Shown here: one piece after another, positions 45,615-54,751 of the stretch | How the letters are laid out: each line of letters begins with the position of its first letter | Position numbering within the stretch: position 1 is the first letter of the stretch | Assembly: GCA_963740525.1 (NCBI GenBank) | Contig: CAVUEG010000010.1 | Location: 62,001 to 126,000, forward strand | Direction: 5' to 3' | Source of the DNA: CAVUEG01 sp963740525 | GTDB lineage: Bacteria > Actinomycetota > Actinomycetes > Propionibacteriales > Nocardioidaceae | DNA: 64,000 nucleotides | The notes under the pieces: generated by a model | The model's database searches: none | What the model saw: only the letters and a program-made list of their open reading frames with translations | What the model was told of the DNA's origin: nothing | Translations under genes and position numbers: made by a program

Positions 45615-46610
45615 ATGGTGAGAGGGCGGGTCGGCGGCCGCTCGGTGGTCGCCGGACTGACCCACCCCGCCATCGGGGTGCTCCTCCTCGGCCTGCTGGC
45701 CGGCTGGGCCCTGCAGTCGCGGCCGGACGCACGCAGTGCCCTCACGGAGGCGGGCGCGATCATCCTGGTCGCCGTCGGGCTGGTCGTCGGGATGCTCATG
45801 GCCCGAGCCCACCCGGCCGTGCCGGGCATCCTGGTGGCCCTGGCCGTCGCCGTCGTGGTCTCGCTGACGGCGCCAGACTCACTGTCCGGGTCGCCCCTCG
45901 CTCCGCCGCTGGGGTACGGCAACGCAGACGGGGCCCTGCTGCTCGCTGCGGCTGCCGGCGTGGTGACGGCGGCGTCGTCGTACTCGCTCGCTCCGCGACT
46001 CGCCTCGGCACTGGTTGCGTCGGCGGCCGCGGCTGTCACCTGGTCGATCCATGCCCAGGCCGCGGCGGTCGGCTGTGCCCTCCTGGTCGTCTGGGTGCTG
46101 GCCCGACCCTTGCTCAGCGCCCGCGTCTGGGCGGCAGGGGCTGCGGCCCTGGTGCTGTCCACCACGGGCGCGACGGTGGTCTGGGCCGCGGGTTGGGTGG
46201 CGCCGCCCGCATGGGCGTTGAGCGCGCTCAGCCCCGACCGGTTCGCGCTCTGGGGCGACGCCTGGCAGATCCTCTCCGACCATCCGGTGAGCGGGGTCGG
46301 CGCCGGCGAGTTCGCCCGGGTCAGCCCGACAGCCGCCGGTGACCTCGATCTTCAGTGGGCTCACTCGTTCGTGCTCCAGATCGGCGCCGACCTCGGCTGG
46401 GTGGGTCTGGCGCTGCTGCTCCTGCTCGTGGCCTGGGGCATCGTGACGCTGGGCCGGGACGCGCCGGTCCTCGCGGTCCTGCTGCTGCCCGCCTCGGTGG
46501 ACTACGTGCTTCAGTTCGGGTGGGTCCTGTTGGCGTTCTCGCTGGTGCTGGGTGGGGTCAGCGGCCGCTCGGGCACCGGGAACCCCTGGTTGACGCCGCC
46601 CTCGCCGTAG
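45615..46610 (+). CDS. Polytopic membrane protein, O-antigen-ligase/Wzy-like
   Basis: A 331-residue protein with about ten hydrophobic segments, Ala/Leu/Val rich. The loop HPVSGVGAGEFARVSPTAA and WAHSFVLQIGADLGWVGLAL near residues 225-275 match the pattern of O-antigen ligase/polymerase (Wzy, WaaL) proteins, where a His follows a G-x-G-x-G-x-F loop. No other polymerase candidate is present in this window, so it is the best candidate for glycan polymerisation. It is shorter than typical Wzy (400-plus residues). Its 3' end overlaps the convergent sugar transferase by 100 bp. Confidence 0.7.
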   Translation: MVRGRVGGRSVVAGLTHPAIGVLLLGLLAGWALQSRPDARSALTEAGAIILVAVGLVVGMLMARAHPAVPGILVALAVAVVVSLTAPDSLSGSPLAPPLGYGNADGALLLAAAAGVVTAASSYSLAPRLASALVASAAAAVTWSIHAQAAAVGCALLVVWVLARPLLSARVWAAGAAALVLSTTGATVVWAAGWVAPPAWALSALSPDRFALWGDAWQILSDHPVSGVGAGEFARVSPTAAGDLDLQWAHSFVLQIGADLGWVGLALLLLLVAWGIVTLGRDAPVLAVLLLPASVDYVLQFGWVLLAFSLVLGGVSGRSGTGNPWLTPPSP

Positions 46611-47143
46611 ATGCCCGTCGGTCGCACCAGCCGCATCAGCGTGCGACCGACGATCCGCAGGTCCAGCGCGAGCGAGCGGTGCTCGATGTACCAGAGGTCG
46701 AGCTCGATGCGCCGTGGCCACGGGATCGAGTTGCGACCGTTGACCTGCGCCCACCCAGTCAGGCCGGGGCGTACGGCGTGTCGTCCGTGCTGTCGCCGGC
46801 TGTAGTGACGCACCTGCTCGGGCAACGTCGGGCGTGGGCCGATCAGGCTCATGTCCCCACGCAGCACGTTCAGGAGCTGGGGGAGCTCGTCGAGGCTCAG
46901 GGCACGCAGCAGCCGCCCGACGCGGGTGTCGCGGTCCGAGTCCGGCTCTCCCGGCCAGCTCTCCGGACGCATCGTGCGGAACTTCACGATGTCGAACTCC
47001 GCGCCGTGGAGACCCACCCTGCGCTGCCGGAAGAGGACGGGTGAGCCGAGACGCACCCTCACCAGCAACGCCACGAGGCCGACGACGGGAAGCAGCACCA
47101 GCCCGGCGACCCCCGCGACCGTGACGTCGATGATCCGACGCAT
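46511..47143 (-). CDS. Polyprenol-phosphate phosphoglycosyl transferase (PglC-like)
   Basis: A 210-residue small monotopic initiating transferase that puts the first sugar phosphate on undecaprenyl phosphate. It begins RRIIDVTVAGVAGLVLLPVV (re-entrant membrane helix), then SPVLFRQRRVGLHGAEFDIV, KFRTM, LSLDELPQLLNVLRGDMSLI, GPRP, RPGLTGWAQVNGRNSI and WYIEH. ATG 47143 is used; a TTG at 47149 overlapping the preceding stop is possible. It lacks the four-helix N-terminal region of WcaJ-type proteins. It starts assembly of the repeat unit. Confidence 0.93.
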   Translation of the reverse strand: MRRIIDVTVAGVAGLVLLPVVGLVALLVRVRLGSPVLFRQRRVGLHGAEFDIVKFRTMRPESWPGEPDSDRDTRVGRLLRALSLDELPQLLNVLRGDMSLIGPRPTLPEQVRHYSRRQHGRHAVRPGLTGWAQVNGRNSIPWPRRIELDLWYIEHRSLALDLRIVGRTLMRLVRPTGIYGEGGVNQGFPVPERPLTPPSTSENANRTHPN

Positions 47144-47145
47144 GC

Positions 47146-48351
47146 TCAACCCCCGATCCGCCAGCCGAGCCCCCGCCGACCGGCCACCCCAGCGTAGGTC
47201 TCCAGCGACCGTTGCGCGACGGCTCTCTGGTCGAACTCCCGCACCGCACGCTCGCGTGCGGCTTCGGCCAGGCGTGCACGCAGTCCTTCGTCCTCGACGA
47301 GCCGGCCGATCTTGTCCGCCAGATCGGTGGCGCTGCGGGGCTGTGCCAGAAGCAGGTGTTCGTCGTGGGTCCCGATCTCCCGACAGCCACGGATGTCGGA
47401 GAGCACCATGGCCGTCCCACAGGCCGCCGCCTCCATCGCCGAGCGGCTGAACCCCTCGCGGTACGACGGCAGCACGAACACGTCGAGCGCGTTGTAGACC
47501 GCGGGCATGTCCGAGCGCTCTCCGAGAAAGCGGACGCCGGGCAGGTCATCGGCCAGGGCGTCGGCCTTGGCGGTGTCCTCCGGACCCACCCAGACGAGCT
47601 CGACCCTGGAGCCGAACCGGTCGCGCAGCCGGGTCGCCGCCTCGGCGAGCTCGACGATGCCCTTCTCGGCCACCAGTCGGCCGACTCCGCCGACGAGCAC
47701 CGTGTCGTCGGCGACCCCCAGCTCCTCACGGATCCGAGTGCGGGCCGTCGCCGAGGGGGTGAAGGAGGAGAGGTCCGTGCCGTTGCCGACGACGGTCGCC
47801 TTGGCGCGGCTGACCCACGGGCGGAGGGTCGCCAGGTCGGTGGCGTTCTGGAAGAGCTCGGCGTGGCTGAACAGGGCGGCGCCCACCTCCGCGCCGTACA
47901 CGAGGAGGCGGCGCGGCCACGGGTCGGTGGGACCGGCCCAGAGCCCGTGGCAGGTGTTGACGACGACGGGGATGCCCAGCATCCTGCCGACGACCCGCCC
48001 GATGACGCCGGTCTTGGGGTTGTGCGTGTGCAGCACGTCGGGGCGGAGCCGACGCAGCGCAGCGACCAGCTCACGGGTGGCCGCGAGGTCTCCCCGCAGG
48101 TCCCAGGACCGGGTCAGGGACGGCAGCGGCACGTGGACGACGCCGAGGGACTCGACCGCGGGCACGAACCGGCCCGGAGCGGAGAGCCCGTAGGTCTCGC
48201 ACCCGGCTTCGACGTCGACGGCCAGCTCGGTCGGCAGGAGCAGCGCCAGGCTCATGTCGACCGTCGTCAGGTGTGCCACACGCACCGGACGCCCGTCCTC
48301 GGTCCGGAACCTGCGGAGCCCGGTGAGCGGGTCCCCGTCGACGTCAGCCAC
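47146..48351 (-). CDS. Family 4 (GT-B) glycosyltransferase
   Basis: A 401-residue GT-B enzyme. The acceptor-side domain contains VAHLTTVDMSLALLLPTELA and RPDVLHTHNPKTGVIGRVVG; the donor-side domain has VGGVGRLVAEKGIVELAEAA and the E-x7-E motif in YREGFSRSAMEAAACGTAMV. It overlaps the deacetylase gene by 8 nt and is directly followed by the PglC-like gene, so the three form a minus-strand operon with the deacetylase first. Confidence 0.9.
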   Translation of the reverse strand: MADVDGDPLTGLRRFRTEDGRPVRVAHLTTVDMSLALLLPTELAVDVEAGCETYGLSAPGRFVPAVESLGVVHVPLPSLTRSWDLRGDLAATRELVAALRRLRPDVLHTHNPKTGVIGRVVGRMLGIPVVVNTCHGLWAGPTDPWPRRLLVYGAEVGAALFSHAELFQNATDLATLRPWVSRAKATVVGNGTDLSSFTPSATARTRIREELGVADDTVLVGGVGRLVAEKGIVELAEAATRLRDRFGSRVELVWVGPEDTAKADALADDLPGVRFLGERSDMPAVYNALDVFVLPSYREGFSRSAMEAAACGTAMVLSDIRGCREIGTHDEHLLLAQPRSATDLADKIGRLVEDEGLRARLAEAARERAVREFDQRAVAQRSLETYAGVAGRRGLGWRIGG

Positions 48352-49129
48352 GCACCCCCACCGCCTTGGCCGTGTGCACCAGGACCCCGTAGGCCCGCTC
48401 GGGTAGCAGACCGCCGCTGATCTTGGCCCGGAAGAACGTCAGGGGGTCTGTGCGACGCACCGGGATCCGAGGCAGCCGGGTGGGGTCGAAGCCCGGCCGG
48501 ACTCGTCCAAGACGTCCCGTCGCCGAGGTGCGGAAGCGGGCGCGCAGGGCCGGCTCCATCCGGGGCACCGGCACGCCCCAGGTGTAGGCGAAGTGACGGG
48601 GGACGACACCGAGGTGGTGCTCGACGAGATCGTTGCACCGGTCGAGCTCGCGGTCGACGAGGAGCTCGGGACGGACGTGGGTGTGCGTGTGGTTGCCGAT
48701 CGTGCACAGCCCGGACTCCGTCATCTCGGCCAGCTGGTCCCAGGTGAGCGCCGGAGCGCCCTGGTTGCGGGCGGTCGAGCCCTCCCAGCGCAGCAACCCA
48801 CCGACGTACGCCGTGGTCAGGTAGACCGTGAACGGGAGCGACCGCTCCCGCAACAGCGGCCAGGCGTGGTCGTAGACGTCGCGGAAGCCGTCGTCGAAGG
48901 TGAGCACCGTCCTCGGGCGCAGGTCCTCCGCCTCGACGGCGTCCACGGCGTCGTCCAGGGAGACGCACTCGGTCCCGGCGAGCAGGTCGAGCTGCTGGCG
49001 GAAGCCGTCCACCGGAACGTCCAGCTCGTCGGCGGTGCCGCCACCGATCCGGTGGTAGATCAGCACAGTGGCACCAGCGGCCCCTCCCATGGGAAGGGCC
49101 GCCAGTGCCGTCTTGATCCCCCTGCGCAC
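48344..49129 (-). CDS. Polysaccharide deacetylase (NodB domain)
   Basis: A 261-residue carbohydrate esterase family 4 protein. ATVLIYHRIGG is the usual lead; TFDDGF (77-82) supplies the catalytic base and metal Asp, and IGNHTHTHVRPE the two metal-binding histidines. GTG 49129 was chosen because a -10 box ends 6 nt before it. It carries a weak N-terminal hydrophobic stretch (TALAALPMGGAAGATVLIY) but no clear signal peptide. It probably N-deacetylates the polysaccharide or an intermediate. Confidence 0.9.
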   Translation of the reverse strand: MRRGIKTALAALPMGGAAGATVLIYHRIGGGTADELDVPVDGFRQQLDLLAGTECVSLDDAVDAVEAEDLRPRTVLTFDDGFRDVYDHAWPLLRERSLPFTVYLTTAYVGGLLRWEGSTARNQGAPALTWDQLAEMTESGLCTIGNHTHTHVRPELLVDRELDRCNDLVEHHLGVVPRHFAYTWGVPVPRMEPALRARFRTSATGRLGRVRPGFDPTRLPRIPVRRTDPLTFFRAKISGGLLPERAYGVLVHTAKAVGVRG

Positions 49130-49135
49130 GGGATC

Positions 49136-49141
49136 ACCGTA
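49136..49141 (-). promoter_or_regulatory. -10 box, leaderless promoter for the deacetylase-GT4-PglC operon
   Basis: On the minus strand TACGGT ends 6 nt before the GTG at 49129. Confidence 0.5.
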
Positions 49142-49167
49142 CGCCGTGAGGACGTGTCGCGCGCGGG

Positions 49168-50382
49168 TCAGCCGACCCGGATCGCGGCCGGACGGGCCAC
49201 CGCACCGAGCGTGCCGAGGTTGAGGGCCGGGTCGCACTTGGGGTTGGCGCCCTGGCTCTGGGCCACCGCGTTCTCCAGCACGTTGCCTGACACCACCGCG
49301 CCACAGGCCCCATCGAGGAGGACGCCGACCATGTTCCGTCCCACGTTCACCGGGTGAACGTTGTCGCGGAACTGGAGCCCCTCGACACCGCGGGCCACGA
49401 CGATGCCGATCAGGCCACTGCCGAAGCCGGTGTCGGAGCGGTTCCCGACGAAGCTCCAGTTGTGTCGCGAGTGCGGGAAGGGGTTCTTGATCATGGTGTT
49501 CATCGGGTCGCCGCGGAGGTCGTTGTTCGCGACGAGGATGTCGTGAACGGCGCCGCCGCCGCCCGCAGCGAGGAAGTTCAGCCGGTGAGTGCCGACCACG
49601 TTGTTGGTGATCACGACGTCCTCGACCGAAACCGCAGAGGTGGCCGGCTCGAGGTCGAACATGCTGCGGCGCACGTCGGTGATGTTGTTGTCCGTTATCA
49701 GGACGCGTTCCGCGTGCGTCAGGGCGATGCCCTGGCGGCCGGTGCCGGACATGGTGTTGTTGCGGATCACCACGTCGGTCGAGGGCTGGCGCCAGGAGGG
49801 CAGCTTCTTGCGGAGGTCGTGGCCGAGGTAGACCAGGTCTCCCCAGACATCGGTGATCGTGTTGCCCTCGAGAAGCACGCGCTGCACCCCGAGCAGGCGG
49901 ATGCCGTGCTGGCCTTCGAGGTCCGTGACGTAGAGGCCATCGGTGCCACCGTCCGGGTTCGCGCCCTGGAGGCGGAGACCACGGACGGTCAGGTCCGACC
50001 CGCCCACGACGGACAGCAGCACGCGGCCTCGGTCACCGCCGGGGCTGGCGAAGAGCCGGGCACCGTTCCCCTCCAGGGTGAGGCCGTGGGTGTCGACGAG
50101 CGCGATGCTCCCGTCCACCCGGTAGCTGGCACCTGCGGGGAGGGCGACCTTGGTGTTGTCCGGCAGCGAGGCGAGGAAGGCGTTCAGCGCGTCAGTGACG
50201 TCGGTGGCCCCGGTTCGGTCGATGGAGGTGGGGACCGGAGTGCCGTCCACGACCGGCTTGGTCTGGGGGGGAAGGGAGCTTCCGAGTCGGGCCTGCGGGT
50301 TCAGGGTGAGCGCGGTCGGGAGGATCACCGCCGCTGCGGCGAGAATCTTGGCAAGGCGTCTTTGGGCGCGGGTCAGCTTCAT
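49168..50382 (-). CDS. Secreted right-handed parallel beta-helix protein
   Basis: A 404-residue exported protein. It starts MKLTRAQRRLAKILAAAAVI (signal peptide or anchor to about residue 30). TGATDVTDALNAFLASLPDN and VALPAGASYRVDGSIALVDT lead into a series of beta-helix turns (GLTLEGNGARLFAS, VLLEGNTITDVWGDLVYLG, VVIRNNTMSGTGRQGIALTH, VLITDNNITDVRRS, VVITNNVVG). This pectate-lyase/NosD-like fold is found in polysaccharide lyases and epimerases; no catalytic residues can be assigned. It may process or bind the exported glycan. The start was set at the ATG where the hydrophobic signal begins. Confidence 0.85.
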   Translation of the reverse strand: MKLTRAQRRLAKILAAAAVILPTALTLNPQARLGSSLPPQTKPVVDGTPVPTSIDRTGATDVTDALNAFLASLPDNTKVALPAGASYRVDGSIALVDTHGLTLEGNGARLFASPGGDRGRVLLSVVGGSDLTVRGLRLQGANPDGGTDGLYVTDLEGQHGIRLLGVQRVLLEGNTITDVWGDLVYLGHDLRKKLPSWRQPSTDVVIRNNTMSGTGRQGIALTHAERVLITDNNITDVRRSMFDLEPATSAVSVEDVVITNNVVGTHRLNFLAAGGGGAVHDILVANNDLRGDPMNTMIKNPFPHSRHNWSFVGNRSDTGFGSGLIGIVVARGVEGLQFRDNVHPVNVGRNMVGVLLDGACGAVVSGNVLENAVAQSQGANPKCDPALNLGTLGAVARPAAIRVG

Positions 50383-50486
50383 TCCTGAAGTATCGGCAGG
50401 GTTCTGGCGCTGTGGAGGGCGACTTGGGCAAGACCACCCGAACGGTCCAAGGGACGTTGACGATGGCACTAGACGCGCACACGCCA

Positions 50487-50492
50487 TAGGAT
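50487..50492 (+). promoter_or_regulatory. Possible -10 box for the 50572 glycosyltransferase operon
   Basis: TAGGAT in the divergent region 50383-50571. TTGACG occurs at 50457 but its 24-nt spacing is too long for a standard -35 box. Confidence 0.3.
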
Positions 50493-50571
50493 CAGGCGTT
50501 CGGAGTGGCAGATCCAGGCGTTGAGGGTGGGGGCGTCGCTGCTGCAGCATTCGACCAGACGTGGGGGCGTT

Positions 50572-51681
50572 GTGGGGGTCCTGGAGGGTGACCAGCGGTC
50601 TCGGGTGCTGCACGTCGTGACCGACACCGACCGCCGGGGTGCCCAGATCTTCGCCACGGACCTCTGCCGAGCCCTCGGCGCCGAAGGCGCCCCAGGCACG
50701 GTGGTGGCTCTGCGACGCGGCAAGCGAGCGGCGGTGCTGGACCTGCCGGTGCTGGGCAGGGGTGCCAGCGACCCGAGGGCGTTGCTGGCTCTTCGCCGGG
50801 CGATGGCGAGGTCGGACGTGGTGGTCGCCCACGGGTCATCCACCCTGCGGGCCTGTGTGGCCGCGGGGTGGGGGCTGGGAGTGCCCACGGTCTACCGCAA
50901 CATCAGCGATCCGGCGTTCTGGACGGCGACCCCGCTGCGGCGGCTCCGGGTGCGCGGCATGCTGCGCCGGATCGACCACGTCGTGGCGCTCTACTCCGGC
51001 GGCGCGGACTACCTCAGCGAGCGGCTCGGCGTCAGTCCCGAGCGCGTGACGGTCATCCCGAACGCCGTACGACCCGACTCCTTCCGTCAGCCGACCAAGG
51101 CCGAACGGACCTCAGCACGAGAGACCTTCGGGCTTCCGGCGGACGCCACCGTTCTGCTGTTCGCCGCCGCCCTCCAGCGCGAGAAGCACCCTGGTACGGC
51201 TGTCCAGGCCCTCGGCCACCTCCCGGCCGACACCTGGCTGTTGATGGTCGGCGAGGGCGCCTGTCGCAGGGAGGTCGCGACCGCTGCGGCCCGGGTGGCT
51301 CCCGGTCGAGTGGTGATGACCGGCCAGATCGAGGACATGGCCGCGGCGTACTGGGCCAGCGACGTGATGGTGCTGCCCAGCGAGGGGGAGGGGCTGCCCG
51401 CGGTTCTGATCGAGGCCGGCCTGTGCGGAGTCCCGGCCGTGGCGTCCGCGAGCGGCGGCAACCGCGACATCGTGCTTGACCGCTCCACCGGCAGGGTGGT
51501 CGCCCATGGTGACGCCAAGCAGCTGGCGGACGGCGTACTGGAGGTCCTGGACCGACGGGGTGAGTACGGCGACCAGGCTGCTCGGCACTGCGCCGAGACC
51601 TTCGACCTCGCCGCCGTCGCTGCGCGCTGGAACGGCGTCCTCTCCGTCGCGGGGTGTGGTGCCGGCGGAGCGGCGGGATGA
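50572..51681 (+). CDS. Family 4 (GT-B) glycosyltransferase
   Basis: A 369-residue glycosyltransferase, first gene of a plus-strand run of four coupled genes. VLHVVTDTDRRGAQIFATDL is the N-terminal acceptor-side motif; IPNAVRPDSFRQP, LLFAAALQREKHPGTAVQAL and the E-x7-E motif in PSEGEGLPAVLIEAGLCGVP are in the donor-binding half. GTG 50572 is the preferred start; a TTG at 50521 is also open. Its stop overlaps the sulfotransferase start (ATGA). Confidence 0.87.
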   Translation: MGVLEGDQRSRVLHVVTDTDRRGAQIFATDLCRALGAEGAPGTVVALRRGKRAAVLDLPVLGRGASDPRALLALRRAMARSDVVVAHGSSTLRACVAAGWGLGVPTVYRNISDPAFWTATPLRRLRVRGMLRRIDHVVALYSGGADYLSERLGVSPERVTVIPNAVRPDSFRQPTKAERTSARETFGLPADATVLLFAAALQREKHPGTAVQALGHLPADTWLLMVGEGACRREVATAAARVAPGRVVMTGQIEDMAAAYWASDVMVLPSEGEGLPAVLIEAGLCGVPAVASASGGNRDIVLDRSTGRVVAHGDAKQLADGVLEVLDRRGEYGDQAARHCAETFDLAAVAARWNGVLSVAGCGAGGAAG

Positions 51682-52637
51682 CCGAGACCGCCAGGACCGT
51701 CACCGGCCCGGACTTCCTGATCGTGGGCAGCCCGCGCTCGGGGACCACGCTGGTCCAGCGGCTCGCCTCGGAGCTGCCGGGCGTGAGGGTGACCCCGGAG
51801 ACCCACTTCTTCTCGGTCTTCTTCGGGCGGTCACTGCGCGGGGGTTCGTTTCCCCTCGACGCCGAGGCGCTTCGCAGGGTGCTGGGCGACTACCTGGACC
51901 TGCCACCGACCCGGGGCCTCGACATCGACATCGAGGGCGTCGTCCGGGCGCTGGACGGCAGGTGCGCGGATGCGTGGTCGCTCTTCGGCGCGCTTGTCGA
52001 CCAGCTCGGCGGCGAGGCGGCGGTCGTCGGGGAGAAGACCCCGGACCACCTGCGCTGGTGGCGCCCGCTGATGCGGGCCCGTCCCGGGCTGCGCCTGGTG
52101 GCGGTGCTCCGCGACCCTCGTGCGGTGGTGGCGTCCGCACTCGACGTGCCCTTCGGCATGGACTCCGCACCTCTGTTGGCCGCCAGCTGGCGGCAGGACT
52201 TCCGCGAGCTCACCGAGGCGACACGGACTCTCGGTGACGCGCGCATCCTCACGCTTCGCTACGAGGACGTGGTGACGCGACCCGAGGCCGCCCGCGATGA
52301 CCTTGCCGAGTTCCTGCGCATCCCAGGTGGGTCGGGGCCGACCCCGCCGCAGACGGGAGAGCTCTTCCAGCCCTGGGAGGCCCGGTGGAAGGCACGAGCA
52401 CAGGGTCCGGTCGACCCGGGTCGGGCCGACGCCTGGCGGACGAGGCTCACCGGCCGCCAGCGACGCCAGGTCGAGGCGATCGTCGGACCGGCGCTCACCG
52501 AGGCCGGCTACCTGGCCTCCGTGGGAGAAGATCCGCGGTTGCTCCGAGAGCTCGGCCCCGCCGATTGGGTCGCGCTGGCTCGCTTCCACCGCTCGCGGCA
52601 GGTGCAGCGACGACGCATCGAGCGGACGGTGATCTGA
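51678..52637 (+). CDS. Sulfotransferase family protein
   Basis: A 319-residue protein with the PAPS-binding loop FLIVGSPRSGTTLVQRLASE near residue 12, GEKTPDHLRWW and VLRDPRAVVASALDVPFGMD. Closely related to the low-GC gene at 42250-43221 over its whole length. It is coupled to glycosyltransferase genes on both sides (ATGA before, no gap after), which supports a role in sulfating the same glycan. No signal peptide, so it acts in the cytoplasm on a nucleotide- or lipid-linked intermediate, or at the membrane. Confidence 0.9.
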   Translation: MTETARTVTGPDFLIVGSPRSGTTLVQRLASELPGVRVTPETHFFSVFFGRSLRGGSFPLDAEALRRVLGDYLDLPPTRGLDIDIEGVVRALDGRCADAWSLFGALVDQLGGEAAVVGEKTPDHLRWWRPLMRARPGLRLVAVLRDPRAVVASALDVPFGMDSAPLLAASWRQDFRELTEATRTLGDARILTLRYEDVVTRPEAARDDLAEFLRIPGGSGPTPPQTGELFQPWEARWKARAQGPVDPGRADAWRTRLTGRQRRQVEAIVGPALTEAGYLASVGEDPRLLRELGPADWVALARFHRSRQVQRRRIERTVI

Positions 52638-53852
52638 GTGCGCGCCACCGTCGCAGTCGTCGTACCCCGCCGCCCGTCGCGCGTGGGCGCCGTCGACAGC
52701 CAGCTGATGGCAGCGGCGCACCTCAGCCGGGGCTTCGCGCAGATGCTGGGCGAGGAGAACGTGCTCCTGCTGGGCGAGGGCGGGCCCCTCGAGGCAAGCG
52801 ACATGCTGCGCGGTGCCGTCCACGGAGGGACCGTGACCGCCTCCTCCGGGGGCCGGCTACGCCACCTGCCTAGAGCCGGCCGGGTCCTGGTCGGTGACCT
52901 CCAGGCGATCGGCCGGCGACAGCGGCTCCGTGACCTCAGGGTCGAGACCCGGCTCGGTCTCGTCGTGCAGTACCACCACCGGTTCCAGGACGTCGGGCTC
53001 CGCCTCGGCAGTGAGCACGGGTGTCCCGTGGTGCTTCGGGTGGAGGCCCTCGAGGTCGAGGAGCAGCGCGCCTGGGGGTTGCGGTCCCGCAGGGGTGGCC
53101 GAGTGGTCGCCTCGCTCGGCGAGGACCGGCTGTTCCGCCGCGCCACCATGGTCGCTCCGGTCTCCGCGCCGCTGGGTCGCGCGCTCGAGAGGCACGGGGT
53201 GCCACCGGAGCGGATCCTGGTCACGCCCAACGGCATCGACCTGGACCTGTTCCGTCCCGACCCTCCGGGTGAGCCGCCGGACGTCGCAGCGCACGGGCTG
53301 GACGGCCGCTTCCTGGTGGGCTGGGTGGGCGGCTTCCGTGCCTATCACGGGCTCGACCAGGTCGAGTCGATCGTGACGCGGCTCGAGCAACGGCTGCCCG
53401 AGGCGACGCTGTGTCTCCTCGGCACCGGTCCGCTCCGGGCGGACCTGACCACGGTGGCGGAGCGACACCCTCTCGCCCTGCGGCTGCTGCCTGAGGTGGC
53501 CCAGGACCAGATCCCCGGCTGGCTCAGCCGCTTCGACGTTTGCCTGCAGATGGGCGCGCCCGGGACCGGCGAGCACTACTCGCCGCTCAAGGTGCTGGAG
53601 TACCTCGCCTGCGGTCGCCCGGTCGTGGCTCCGGACCTGGTGACGTCGAGCCTGCTCACGCACGGGGTGGACTCGCACCTGTACGCCGGTGGCGATGTCG
53701 ACGCGCTGGTGAGCGCCGTGGCCACCGTGCACGACAACGCCGAGTACCGCGCGTCGATCGCGGCCGCGGGCCGACGTACGGCACAGCGGCGAGGGTCCTG
53801 GTCCGACGTCGCACAGCGGATGCTCGAAGCGACCTCGGTGGTGACCGCGTGA
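52638..53852 (+). CDS. Family 4 (GT-B) glycosyltransferase
   Basis: A 404-residue protein starting at a GTG directly after the sulfotransferase stop. RVGAVDSQLMAAAHLSRGFA at the N-terminus; ILVTPNGIDLDLFRPDPPGE and FLVGWVGGFRAYHGLDQVES mark the donor-binding half; the E-x7-E region is HYSPLKVLEYLACGRPVVAP, with one Glu visible and the first replaced. Its stop overlaps the next sulfotransferase start (GTGA). Confidence 0.86.
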   Translation: MRATVAVVVPRRPSRVGAVDSQLMAAAHLSRGFAQMLGEENVLLLGEGGPLEASDMLRGAVHGGTVTASSGGRLRHLPRAGRVLVGDLQAIGRRQRLRDLRVETRLGLVVQYHHRFQDVGLRLGSEHGCPVVLRVEALEVEEQRAWGLRSRRGGRVVASLGEDRLFRRATMVAPVSAPLGRALERHGVPPERILVTPNGIDLDLFRPDPPGEPPDVAAHGLDGRFLVGWVGGFRAYHGLDQVESIVTRLEQRLPEATLCLLGTGPLRADLTTVAERHPLALRLLPEVAQDQIPGWLSRFDVCLQMGAPGTGEHYSPLKVLEYLACGRPVVAPDLVTSSLLTHGVDSHLYAGGDVDALVSAVATVHDNAEYRASIAAAGRRTAQRRGSWSDVAQRMLEATSVVTA

Positions 53853-54751
53853 AGGCGCCGATCCCGAATGACGTCGGCGTCCTGGCACGAGCTGAGCTGA
53901 GACGCCAGCTTCTGGTCGGGCAGGGGCGGTGGTCCGCCTGGCGAAGGCCGCAGGAGCTGACCGCGAGCCCGATCTTCCTCGTCGGCTGTCCGCGCTCGGG
54001 CACGACGTTGCTCTTCGACCTGCTGAGGAGGCACCCGGACCTGTCGGCCCTCGCTGACGAGGGGCACGTGTTCTGGTCGGCCTACAACCATCCGCGCAGG
54101 CACGGCTGGCGTTCCGACGAGCTCGGGGCCGAGGACGCCACGCGGGTCGAGCGTCGCTACCTCGACACCTACCTGTCCGGGCTGGGGCCGGGGCGTCCCT
54201 TGGACAAGACCCCGAAGAACGTCTTGCGGATCCCGTACCTGCGCTCGCACTACCCGAGTTCCCAGGTGGTGCTGGTGGTCCGGGACGGGCGGGCGACGGT
54301 CGCCAGCCTGTTGGAGGGTTGGCGCCAGCGGCGAGGGGCGTCGTACTTCCTCCCGGAGCGCCTTCGGCTGCGCGACTACGACAGCCGGATCTGGCGCTAC
54401 ATCCTTCCGCCTGGGTGGCGGAGTCTCCAGGGCACGGAGCTGGCGCAGGTGGCGACCCGGCAGTACACCGCGGCGACAGACGCGGCGCTGGCGAACCGGG
54501 ACCGCGTCGACGTGGTCGTGCGCTACGAGGATCTGGTGGCCAACCCGGTGGGCACGGTCGACGGCTTGCTCCGCGAGCTCGGGCTGTCTCCCGCGCGGTC
54601 GGTCTCGGCCGCGGCAGGAGAGTCTCCGCGGCAGTTCCGCGGCGCGATCACCCCACCGCGCGAGGGGAAGTGGCGCGAGGTTGCGGAGGACCTGGCGCCG
54701 TACCTGGCCACGATCGAGTCACGCATGGGGGAGTGGGGCTACCGCGACTGA
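53849..54751 (+). CDS. Sulfotransferase family protein
   Basis: A 300-residue protein with PAPS loop IFLVGCPRSGTTLLFDLLRR near residue 37, DKTPKNVLRIPYLRSHYPSS and LVVRDGRATVASLLEG. Only distantly related to the 51678 product. The C-terminal REGKWREVAEDLAPYLATIE is typical of bacterial sulfotransferases. It starts at a GTG overlapping the preceding stop and overlaps the convergent flippase gene by 13 bp. Confidence 0.88.
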   Translation: MKAPIPNDVGVLARAELRRQLLVGQGRWSAWRRPQELTASPIFLVGCPRSGTTLLFDLLRRHPDLSALADEGHVFWSAYNHPRRHGWRSDELGAEDATRVERRYLDTYLSGLGPGRPLDKTPKNVLRIPYLRSHYPSSQVVLVVRDGRATVASLLEGWRQRRGASYFLPERLRLRDYDSRIWRYILPPGWRSLQGTELAQVATRQYTAATDAALANRDRVDVVVRYEDLVANPVGTVDGLLRELGLSPARSVSAAAGESPRQFRGAITPPREGKWREVAEDLAPYLATIESRMGEWGYRD